Shown: in pieces, positions 1-8,639 of the stretch
Layout: every line of letters starts with the position of its first letter
How positions within the stretch are numbered: position 1 is the first letter of the stretch
Source: Neovahlkampfia damariscottae
Lineage: Eukaryota; Heterolobosea; Selenaionea; Neovahlkampfiida; Neovahlkampfiidae
DNA length: 64,000 bases
Assembly: GCA_016618085.1 (NCBI GenBank)
Contig: JABLTG010000044.1
Coordinates: 1 to 64,000, forward strand
Direction: 5' to 3'
Made by a program: the position numbers and the translations under genes
The notes under the pieces: generated by a model
Told to the model about the DNA's origin: nothing
The model's database searches: none
What the model saw: only the letters and a program-made list of their open reading frames with translations

Positions 1-155
1 CCCAAACCCAAACCCAAACCCAACCCCAAACCCAAACCCAAACCCAAACCCAAACCCAAACCCAAACCCAAAACCCAAAACCCAAACCCAAAACCCAAAC
101 CCAAAACCCAAACCCAAACCAAAAACCAAACCCAAACCAAAAACCAAAAACCCAA
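1..155. repeat. Telomere-like CCCAAA array
   Basis: The first ~155 bases are tandem CCCAAA units (TTTGGG on the other strand). Early variants include CCCAA, CCCCAAA and CCCAAAA, and the inner edge degrades into CCAAAAA units. The C-rich strand runs 5' to 3' inward from the sequence end, which is the orientation expected of a left chromosome end. Decay toward the inside is typical of the telomere/subtelomere boundary. The repeat differs from the common TTAGGG. A G/C-rich interstitial repeat at a contig break is the alternative. Confidence 0.85.
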
Positions 156-661
156 GTTTTGATGATTTGTTTCAGGATTTAGATGTAAGGAAAATAATGA
201 AAGATGAAAGTGAAAAAAATTTTTTTTACTTTTCAGACAAATATTACCATTACTAAAAAATGAACAGGGAGCAAACAACGAGCAAGGAAAAGAAAAAATT
301 ATTCATGAATCTTGCAAGAAACATTGAAATTATATCCAAAAGTGATGAAAAATATCTATTTGCAGTCAGTCTCACAACTACAATACAAAATATTTTAGAT
401 ATTATCAACACAGAAGAAAACAAAAATTTATAATTCTGAAGATTTTCTTGTGTTTACTGCAAGTCAATTGAATGAAAAAGACCAATATTTTTTGAAATAA
501 AGAGTTTGAATTAAATTTTTAATGTTTTGTCAATTTTTTTGTCTTACGGAAAACATGTGGTTTTTTATTTGTCAATTATTTGTCAATTTTTTTGTCAACT
601 GAGTTTTTGTCACACGGAAAAAGACCTGTTGGATGGATGCTTTGTCAAGAAGAAAATATTA
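156..661. other. Subtelomeric spacer with a decayed coding fragment and short direct repeats
   Basis: No intact gene is seen. A short ORF at 260-433 (+, 57 codons, starting MNREQTTSKEKKK) follows a plausible GT...AG intron (about 185-235). The upstream exon meets a stop soon after splicing, so this looks like a gene remnant. At 525-620 the motif TTTGTCAATT recurs three times, and two copies of ACGGAAAA flank the block, making an imperfect direct repeat. I see no promoter or RNA gene here. Confidence 0.5.
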
Positions 662-1421
662 TTAAAATTTATTGTTAACTTTTGCATGAGGATTATTTAA
701 AGGAGCAGCAATATAATTTGAATCTTTTCTAAACGCTTGAACTTGTTCCATCTCATTAAATTGATTATAAAATCTTTGTAAATTTTTGTGATTTTCCAAG
801 AGTTTTGGATGAACACACATCATTTGATCTAACAAATCAAAAAGAAAAATATCTGCGTGACTCATTGAATCTCCTGCAAAGTATTTTCTTTCACCCAAAA
901 ATCTTTCAAATTTATCTAAATAAACAGGTGCTTCTTTTTGAAAATATGAATCTTTAGAATCTTCATTTGAATTTGGGTTGTAACACAATCTGGTGAAACT
1001 TCCACCAAAATCTCTTTTTTTTTTGAAAATTATGTTTTTTTTTGAATTTACCTTCCTTCTTGTTCAACCATTTCGACTCTAATTTGTTCTTCTTCAGTTT
1101 TACAAACTAATCCATATTTTCTTGCAATGTATCTTAAAATTGCTGTTGCATGAGTCATTTTAATATCACCATCAATGATGTATGGAAGATTTGGAAAATC
1201 TAATCCTAAATTTGATTTTACATCAAACCATTCAGTTCTAATTAAATGTAAAATCATTATTGTTCATACTTTGACCATTTACCATCTACTAATTTTTCTT
1301 CATATAATTCTTGTTTGAAATTAATTTTAAGAATAGCTAATAAAAATCTAATAGGTGAAGCAAGTCCTCTAATTTTCCAGTATCCAAGAACAATTTTTGA
1401 ATCTTTGTTTTGTGTCGACAT
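662..1421 (-). CDS. Glutathione S-transferase, mu-like
   Basis: Cytosolic enzyme expected to conjugate glutathione to electrophiles. Three exons, complement(662..1013, 1052..1237, 1270..1421), give 229 residues, close to the usual GST length. The introns are 38 and 32 nt. The N-terminal thioredoxin-like domain begins with GYWKIRGLASPIR near residue 13, matching the mu/pi-class GYWxIRGLAxPIR block with its catalytic Tyr. It continues with LGLDFPNLPYIIDG and ATAILRYIARKYGL, the glutathione-binding cis-Pro region and the ILRYIARK helix of mu-class enzymes. The C-terminal helical domain contains the LCYNP block and YFAGDSMSHADIFLFD. The start ATG sits 11 nt from an ATTGG box. The family call is firm; class membership and substrates are inferred. 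Confidence 0.93.
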
Positions 1422-1432
1422 GTGGTTAAAAA

Positions 1433-1439
1433 TGATTGG
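1433..1439 (-). promoter_or_regulatory. CCAATCA box of the GST gene
   Basis: TGATTGG on the plus strand, 11 nt upstream of the GST start codon. Role inferred from recurrence at most starts in the window. Confidence 0.45.
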
Positions 1440-1550
1440 ACAAAATTTGATCCATTTTTTGTTGAATGAATACTCAGAAATGATTACGCAACATCAACAA
1501 TCAAAATATTCATTTATTCAAACAATCCAATAAAATTCAACAATACAATT

Positions 1551-2509
1551 TTATTTTTTTTTCTTTTCCGTTTTATTTGGAAAGATGGCTTTAATTTTCA
1601 AAACATCCCAAAACTTCACATTACCCATAACATCAGCTGTAATTAAAAACTCTTCAGAAATCCAAGTAACTTTTAATAATTAAAAATTATTCAAATAAAA
1701 AAATACTAACCTGTTGAGATTTTCTTTTCATGAGCAGCAAATGACCTCATTCTTTTTGAAGATAATTCAATAAAATAAACATAATTATTAACAGCAAATA
1801 TAATATGAGTTTCAGCTAAACAACAAATTGAACGAATGATTAAATCTTCAGAACCATCTCCATCATGTATCTTTTTTGGTTTCTTATTTTCATCCCATAA
1901 ATAAATATCAGCAGTCCCAGAAACTACACCAACTAACTCTTTTCCCATAGAACATAATATTATGTATTTTGTTATTTTTGCGTCAATAAAAGTTTTAAAT
2001 TCACCATCACAATACTCTTCTATTAATCCAGGTTTTCTTTGTAATAATAATTTATTTTGATGTTTATGTACAACTGGAAATCTCCCACCAATAAATCTCT
2101 CTGGTTTGTCAGAATCAAAGTTCCACAATAAAACACCATCTCCTAACATTTCAGTTTTCATATTTCTTGCTGCTACTGTATCTAGAAATGCTACATAACT
2201 CCCAACTAAACCATCAAAAATTTTTGGATCTTCTCCTTCCAAAGAAAAATAATTTGTATAAAAAGTATTATTCTCTTCATTGTACATTATATTTGTTAAT
2301 CTTTTATTGTGTTCCCAAATTTTCAGTTTTTTCTTTTCTTCAATATCATAGAGAGTAATAGTTCCTTGAGAAGTTGCGACTAATAATTTTCCTTCTTCTT
2401 TTGTGGAACAACAGGCAGTGACACCAGTTTGTACCACCATTATCATTTCTGGATCCAAAACAATAGGTTGATATTCGTCAACAGATTCAGCTATTGATCC
2501 TTGTCCCAT
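1551..2509 (-). CDS. WD40-repeat protein
   Basis: Two exons, complement(1551..1669, 1711..2509), give 305 residues with a 41-nt intron. Several WD-type blades are visible: GTITLYDIEEKK, DGVLLWNFDSD, GTADIYLWDENKK and, after the splice, an ISEEFLITADVMG...VKFWDV blade at the C terminus. Joining the exons completes this last blade, which supports the intron. The protein ends in a lysine-rich tail. The first ATG is taken as start; no ATG lies upstream in frame. It is probably a cytoplasmic scaffold. I do not recognise the orthologue. Confidence 0.75.
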
Positions 2510-2554
2510 ATGCTGCTTTGTGGTTGACTTGTAGCGTGGCAACAAAAAAAGATG

Positions 2555-2561
2555 TGATTGG
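2555..2561 (-). promoter_or_regulatory. CCAATCA box of the WD40 gene
   Basis: TGATTGG 45 nt upstream of the start codon of the WD40 gene. Confidence 0.4.
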
Positions 2562-2661
2562 ACAATGAGACCCTTTATATCGTTACAAATATTATCTAAA
2601 AAAATTTGAATTTAATTCAGAATAATTTCTTCTTTTTTTCCTCCAAAATTGATCGATAATC

Positions 2662-2666
2662 ATTGG
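2662..2666 (+). promoter_or_regulatory. ATTGG box of the augmin gene
   Basis: ATTGG only 7 nt before the ATG at 2674, among the closest spacings in the window; it implies a very short leader. Confidence 0.35.
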
Positions 2667-2673
2667 ACAATTG

Positions 2674-4292
2674 ATGATTAAAATTTGTGAAGACGCACGT
2701 GGAAAAGAATTGGCTGAAGAAGTTGTTTGTTGGTCAAAAACACTTGGATACAATGATATAAATACCAAAAACATTAAAAGAATAACAATTGGAAACATGA
2801 CATCCATTTTTCAACATCTAATAACTCATGTTCATTCAGAAGAGTATGAAATCAAAATTTTAACTTTTTTTTGTAGTAAAGTTTCAGAAGTGAAACAACT
2901 TTTGAAAGAGTAAAATAAAAAATCATTAAAAAACAAAGATCAAAAAAAACCCAAATAAAATCAAAACCAAATAACAATGAACTAAGAGAAAAGAAGAAGT
3001 TTTTAAAATTAAAAATTGAAGAATTAAAAATGAAAGAAAATGAAAATTTAATCAAAATTGAAAAAATAAAAAAAGATTATTTTGAAATGAAAGTTAAAGA
3101 AAAGCAGATTGAAAAAGAAATTCAAAATGAAAAAGAAAAAGAATTTTTATTTCAAAAGTACCTTCAGATTTGTCAACAAAATATTAATTTATTTCAATTT
3201 TATGAAACTGAAATCAAAAGGAATTCATCACAAATGTTGAAGACATTAATGGAGTCAAATTCAAAATTCAAAATGAAAGAAAATTTAGAATTGATTTTAT
3301 TAAATTATAATGAAGATTTAAATCATGTAAATTAATATTCATATTTAATTTTTCACAGGAACTCTTAGTGCATCCACAGAATTTGATTGAAAATTTGATT
3401 GGACAAATATCAAATGATTTAATTTTAAATTCAGGTTTTTCAAAATTAAAATTTGAAGAAAATATACAATCAAAACGAGTATTATTAATTCAAAGATTCA
3501 TTGAAACCAAAAAGTTTGAATTTTATTTAAATTTTTACAATCAATAGATTACAGTCAAAATTAATGAAATTAGAAGAAGAAATTAAAGATTTGAGTGAAA
3601 TAAATTATAAAGGGAATGTATTATTGAAAGAGTTTCATGAAAAAGAAATCAAATATTCATCATTGAATTCTATTATTGAAATAATTGAAAAGAACTTAAA
3701 ACCAATTCAAAAACAAGAAAATTCAAATATAAAAATTACAAAATATGAAAAGTATATTCGAATTATACAACAAAATGATGTCAAAATTAAGATATTGAAA
3801 AGAGAAATTAAAGATATATTTGAAGAGTGTTTTAAAGAAAATTTAGATCATATTTTGAAACAATTTACAAATAAAAGGAATGAACTTGAATACATTAATG
3901 ATAATATGATAAAGAATGAATTAAATTTAATTTCAAAAATTAATTGGGATTTATTTAAAAATTCAACATCACTTGAAGATACAAATCTTGATGAAATTAA
4001 AGAAATTTTAAATTTTCCAAAATATAAATCAAATGAAGAATTTAAACAATACATTCAAAAATTATTAACAATTAAAGAAAACGAAAAATATGATTTTGAA
4101 ATCAAAAATGATTCGTCAATTAATAATTTAATTAAAAAATTAAAAACAATTGATAGTCAAGAAAATTCTAAATATATACCAATACTCAATGAAACAATTT
4201 TAAAATCAAAAGAACAAATTCGAAAATTAGAAAAATTAAAAGAGATTGAAAAGGATTGGAATTTTTTACATGAATTTTTAAATAATTTATAA
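2674..4292 (+). CDS. HAUS5: HAUS augmin-like complex subunit 5 (AUG5-like)
   Basis: Augmin subunits recruit gamma-tubulin to existing spindle microtubules to nucleate branches. Five exons (2674..2843, 2877..2909, 2939..3326, 3359..3513, 3548..4292) give 496 residues. The four introns are 33, 29, 32 and 34 nt, and the joined length is a multiple of three. The N-terminal segment at residues ~35-58 (ITIGNMTSIFQHLITHVHSE) matches the conserved HAUS5/AUG5 N-terminal block, with a C/G-x-M-A/T-S-I-W pattern followed by HVHSE. The rest is a long charged coiled coil rich in Lys, Glu, Ile and Asn, as expected of an augmin subunit. It is shorter than animal HAUS5 (~630 residues). The call depends mainly on the N-terminal block. 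Confidence 0.72.
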
Positions 4293-4299
4293 AAAGAAT

Positions 4300-4821
4300 T
4301 TATTTCTTTATTAAATGTAAAACAGAACCATCTTGTATTGTATAATCACATAATTCATTCCCTTCAATTAAATATTTTCCATCAAATAAAAGAGAATAAT
4401 TTGAAAAAATTCCAATCTTTTTTTCAATCAAATCTTTTAAATTTTCAATTGATATTTTTGGTGATAAATCTGAAAAACATGATAATGATCCATTTAATGA
4501 TTTTACATAAATTTTTAATGGTTTCAAAATTAAAAACACAATATCATTTTCAAAATCCTTTACATAATCATCTATTGAATTTTCATCTTTTAATTCAATT
4601 CCTTTGAATATTAAGGTTTGATTTTTTGGTTCTATTTTATTGAATAAAGGAGAGATATCTTTTTTAATTTCTAAAATATTTTTGTTTTTTAATTTGATAT
4701 CCATTGTGGATAGTTCATATTTGTTTTTTTCTTGTTGAAGCAGTTTAATCTTGAGAACAAAATTAACTTGATTTTCAACTTCTTCTTCAATAGGTGTTGT
4801 TTGTTCGATTGTCAACTTCAT
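4300..4821 (-). CDS. Protein with ubiquitin-like domains
   Basis: Single-exon gene of 173 residues. The C-terminal ~72 residues form a ubiquitin-like fold: LKIYVKSLNGSLSCF, then ENLKDLIEKKIGIF and a YSLLFDGKYLIEGNELCDYTI segment, ending GSVLHLIKK. A weaker ubiquitin-like unit is probably present at residues ~20-100 (IEPKNQTLIFKGIELKDENS). There is no terminal Gly-Gly, so it is unlikely to be conjugated. It looks like a ubiquitin-domain adaptor. Its stop lies 7 nt from the stop of the convergent augmin gene. Confidence 0.65.
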   Translation of the reverse strand: MKLTIEQTTPIEEEVENQVNFVLKIKLLQQEKNKYELSTMDIKLKNKNILEIKKDISPLFNKIEPKNQTLIFKGIELKDENSIDDYVKDFENDIVFLILKPLKIYVKSLNGSLSCFSDLSPKISIENLKDLIEKKIGIFSNYSLLFDGKYLIEGNELCDYTIQDGSVLHLIKK

Positions 4822-4842
4822 CTATTTTTAAATTCAGTATTA

Positions 4843-4857
4843 TCCAATTAGAATTGG
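4843..4857 (-). promoter_or_regulatory. CCAAT/ATTGG pair upstream of the ubiquitin-like gene
   Basis: CCAAT at 4843 and ATTGG at 4853 flank AGAA, 21 nt from the start codon at 4821. Confidence 0.35.
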
Positions 4858-4967
4858 TTTTAAAATTGAATGAAAGATTCACCATTATGGAGAGTCTCAA
4901 AAGACCTCTGAGCGATACTATATAAATATTAATCACAAAATATATTTTTTTTTACTGGGATAATCAA

Positions 4968-4974
4968 CCAATCA
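4968..4974 (+). promoter_or_regulatory. CCAATCA box of the channel gene
   Basis: CCAATCA 18 nt before the ATG at 4993. Confidence 0.45.
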
Positions 4975-4992
4975 TTTGAATCAGATTAATCC

Positions 4993-5859
4993 ATGTCAGC
5001 AACACTAAACTTGGCAATTGCTTTGGCGGTTGTATTTCTGTACGTAGGAATTGGTACATTATTTTTCCATTTAGCAGAAAGTGTTTCATTTGTTGATTCT
5101 CTCTTTTGGGCTTCAAGTTTGTTTTCATTAATAATTAATTAAAAAGTTCTCAATTCACAAACCCAAGCATTAACACAGGTATACACTGACTCTTCATTTG
5201 AACCAACAAAAGATATTTCAAAAATGTTCACCATTTTTTATATTTTGGCTGGTTTTTTTATTGTTGGTTTCACATTTGCTGAAATTGTTGAAGTAATATT
5301 TGAAAAAGAAGATGAATTTTTTCGTGCAAGAATGGAAAAAAGAACATTCACAAAAAAAAAACTCACCCTTTATAAATTACTTGTAATTTTTATAATTTAT
5401 GTTGTTTGTTTCTTTCTTGGGGTTGCTACATACTTTTTAGGGGAAGAATGGTCATTAGTTGATTCCATGTATTATACAATTGTTACTTCAACTGATTTAG
5501 GTGAAACCGAATTACATCCAACAAAAGGTTGGACAAAATTAATGGCAACATTTTTAGTCTTATCAACAGCATCTTTATTTAGTTTCACAATTGGTACTAT
5601 TGCTGAATTTATTGCTGAAAAATTCAAACAAGACATTGCTGATAAATTTTTTTCTCAAAAAGTTTCAAAAGCGACTCTTGCTGATATGGACGCAAATGAA
5701 GATGGAAAAGTTTCAAGAATTGAATTTTTAGAATATATGTTAACTAACTGTGAAATGGTTGATGAGGATGATATTAAAAGAATTCATGAACGATTTGAAT
5801 TTTTAGATGCTGACCAATCTGGTTATTTGAATTTAGATGATGCTCAAATCAATAACTAA
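4993..5859 (+). CDS. Two-pore-domain potassium-channel-like protein with EF-hands
   Basis: Two exons (4993..5116, 5147..5859; 30-nt intron) give 278 residues. The order is TM1 (~5-27), first pore loop, TM2 (FTIFYILAGFFIVGFTFAEI), basic linker, TM3 (LLVIFIIYVVCFFLGVATYF), second pore loop and TM4 (LMATFLVLSTASLFSFTIGT). Two C-terminal EF-hands follow (DANEDGKVSRIEF and DADQSGYLNLDD). This is the plan of plant TPK channels. Neither pore loop has the TxGYGD selectivity filter: the second reads TSTDLGE and the first ALTQVYTD. Calcium regulation is likely; potassium selectivity is doubtful. The first loop spans the inferred splice, so it is less certain than the second. Confidence 0.8.
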
Positions 5860-5915
5860 AACCCTTTTTTTTTGATATAAAATTATTTATTTGCCATTTG
5901 GTTCCATTTTTGATT

Positions 5916-7765
5916 CTATTTATTGAACTAAAAAAAGACAATAAAAATGATTGAAATTCACTTACAATTTGAGAAATTGGACTCCAATAACTTGATGATG
6001 AATTTGTTAAAGAAATGAATTTTTGTTCAATTTCATTTTTTTCATCTTCACTAAATGCCAAAACAGTTGAAATTGCTGGTAATAAATTCTTTTGAACTTT
6101 AACATCAGGTGTTGATAAAAATTTAACTAAAATATTTTTCAAATATTCTAAATTTGCATTTTCCCTTTTTTCAAATCTTTCATTCTTTTTTTGTTCTTCT
6201 TGTAATTGAATAGTTATATTAGAGTTCATTTTCATTTCAGCTTCTAATTGTTGAATCTTTTGTTGTAATCCAAATAATTCTTGATCTCTATTCGCTTGCA
6301 TTTGTGCCATTCTAATAAACTTTTCATTTTCATCAGTTTCTATTTTTTCATCAACTTTAATTTCCTCTTTAACTTCTTTTTCATTTTTTTGAATAGAATT
6401 TAACAATAATTCCTCTTTTTCTGAAAGTGATTTTTGTAATCTTGAATTTTCACGTTCATATTGTTGTAATATTTTTCTATTTTTTTCAGTTGAATTTTTA
6501 ATATTTCTTTTTGATTCTTCTTCAATTTCAATTTTTTCTTTTTTTAAATTTTCAATTTCGTTTTCAAAATTTTGAGTTAAACTATCAATTTTATGATTTA
6601 AATTGTTAATTTCAATATCTTTTTCTTCTTTTAACAAATCAAATTCTTCAATTGATTTATTATTCTTTTCATTTAATTGGTCAATTTCATTGGATAAATC
6701 AATTGTTTTTGTTTGATATTCCAACAAAGAATCAACTTGATTCAATAAATTATCATTCTTTTCTTTTAAATTTTCAATTTCTTTTTTCAATTTTTCATTT
6801 GAATTTTCCAATTCAATTCTAATAGAATCATTGGATGATTTTTCTTCATTTAATTCATCTGTTTTTTTCTTCAAAGCAGCATGTGCTCTTGTTTTATATT
6901 TTGATAATTCATCTTCTTTCTCTTGAAAATCTTTTTTTAACTTTTGATTCTCCAATTGAAATTTTTCAATTTCTTGATGATACTCTTCTTCTAAAGCATC
7001 TTGTAAAGAATCAGGTAAATCATTTACTGGTATATTATCAACCCAATATTTTTTTTCATTATTTTCATATTGAATTAAACACCAATTTTCTTCTTGATAT
7101 TTTACATGTTCCAAAATAGTATATTTTGAATTTGAAGTCAATTTATCAAAATTTAAAATTAATTCATCTTTTTCAACGACTAATTTTTTCAAAGTTTCAA
7201 TTTTTTTTGCGTCTTTTGAAGTAATTTCTTTTACTTTATCTTTCCAATCTTTCATTTTTTTTTTCAAAGCATCATGTTCTTTTGTTTTATCTTCAAATTC
7301 TTTTTCTTTTTTTTCTTTGTATTCTTCAAATTCTTTGATTACTGATTCTAATTGATTTTCTAATTTTATATTTGAACTTGAATCAAATTGATTTGTCAAA
7401 CCAGATACATTTTGATCTGTTAATAATTTATTGGTTTCTATTAATAATTTATTTTTCTCAATTTCTTCTTTTAACTCTTCTTTTAAATCATCTTCTTTAT
7501 TTTCTTTTTTTAAAAAATATTCTTTAATTTTTTCAAAGTTATTTTCCATTTTTTTGATTTTTTCTTCTTTAAATTTTTCATTAAACTTGGTTTCACATTC
7601 TTTTTCAAAAAATTGAAATTTTTCTTCGAAATCCAAAAATAATTTTTTAATTTCATTTTCTTTCTCTTTATTCTTGGTTTCATTTAAAGTTTCTTTTATT
7701 GATTCTTCTTCTGTTTGTTCTTTGCCATTCAAAATTGTTTCTTCAACTTCGGAGTTTTCACTCAT
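5916..7765 (-). CDS. Golgin-like coiled-coil protein with GRIP domain
   Basis: Two exons, complement(5916..5927, 5966..7765), give 603 residues. The tiny last exon adds only FNK and a stop. Residues ~30-530 are almost continuous coiled coil (Lys/Glu/Leu/Asn heptads), interrupted at ~210-250 by a more compact region (NWCLIQYENNEKKYWVDNIP). Near residue 540 a GRIP-type block reads NLEYLKNILVKFLS, then LLPAISTVLAFSEDEKNEI. GRIP domains bind Arl1-GTP and target golgins to trans-Golgi membranes, so a vesicle tether is the expected role. The conserved Tyr of the GRIP domain is present. Confidence 0.82.
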
Positions 7766-7791
7766 TTGTGTTTTGGTCTATGGTTTTTTTT

Positions 7792-7796
7792 ATTGG
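7792..7796 (-). promoter_or_regulatory. ATTGG box of the GRIP gene
   Basis: ATTGG 26 nt upstream of the GRIP-protein start codon; the 7766-7943 spacer shows nothing else. Confidence 0.35.
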
Positions 7797-7943
7797 ATAA
7801 ACTTTCTTCAATTTTAATTTGTTTAAATCACTTATAACAAAGTCTTTTCGAAAAGGAATTTAAAATCAATGGATAGATTTAAAAGAAAATTATTTCATTT
7901 TTAACCTTATCTGGTTGATTTGAAAAGATTTTTATTATTATAT

Positions 7944-8478
7944 TTATTGTTTCAATAATTCTTGACAACATCTCATAATCTGTTTAAAATTTATTTCAAA
8001 ACCATCTCTTCCTCCATAATATGGATCATCAACTATTGAATCAGGTGATTTTGTATCAAAATGACCTAATAATGAAATATGACAATTCTTATTTTCTTTT
8101 TTCATCAATTTTTTAACATTTGAAAGATTTGATGAATCCATACATAATCTGTAAAAGTTCAGTATTTTTCTATTTTTACATATAATCAAATTTATCAAAA
8201 TCTTGTGATGTGAATTGTCTTGCTCGGTAATTATGTTTTGGAAAATCTTTTCCAAAGTGTTTTTGACAACATTCTACAGATCTTTCGTCTGGTTCTTCGC
8301 CTATGTGATAAGCTGCTGTTCCTGCACTATCAATATTCCACTTGTCTTCTTGTTTAGTGTCAATGACAAGTTTTCTCATAATAATTTCAGCCATTGGACT
8401 TCTACAGATCTAAAAATTAAAAGAAAAAAAAGAAACGTTTCCCAAGCAAACAAACAATACACTCTTTTTCTCAGACAT
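7944..8478 (-). CDS. Low molecular weight protein tyrosine phosphatase
   Basis: Three exons, complement(7944..8148, 8180..8409, 8437..8478), give 158 residues, the usual family length. The introns are 31 and 27 nt; the 27-nt one is the shortest found here. Splicing restores the P-loop CLGNICRS (C-x5-R plus Ser) near residue 12. The second splice restores DYILCMDSSN, the conserved Y/D-x-I-L-x-M-D block. The general acid is in DPYYGG near residue 130. It removes phosphate from phosphotyrosine or small phosphoesters in the cytosol. All catalytic residues are present. Confidence 0.95.
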
Positions 8479-8497
8479 TTTATCAAAAGTTGCAATA

Positions 8498-8502
8498 ATT
8501 GG
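8498..8502 (-). promoter_or_regulatory. ATTGG box of the phosphatase gene
   Basis: ATTGG 19 nt upstream of the phosphatase start codon at 8478. Confidence 0.4.
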
Positions 8503-8605
8503 TTAATTTTTCCACAACTAAAAAAATGAACCAGCTTTACCTTTTTTAATTAGATTAATTTCAAAGTGGAAAAGCATTTATTTCATTTTCATTTTGGGAA
8601 CTCAA

Positions 8606-8612
8606 CCAATCA
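8606..8612 (+). promoter_or_regulatory. CCAATCA box before the metallopeptidase gene
   Basis: CCAATCA where a promoter for the metallopeptidase/EGF gene would be expected, although no ATG follows in either candidate frame. Confidence 0.35.
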
Positions 8613-8639
8613 AAACAGAAAATTATCCAAGAAGTAGAA

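Noticed and set aside
6835-7119. Hydrophobic plus-strand frame inside the GRIP golgin gene
   Set aside because: Antisense shadow of a Lys/Glu-rich coiled coil, which always reads as Phe/Leu/Ser-rich on the other strand.
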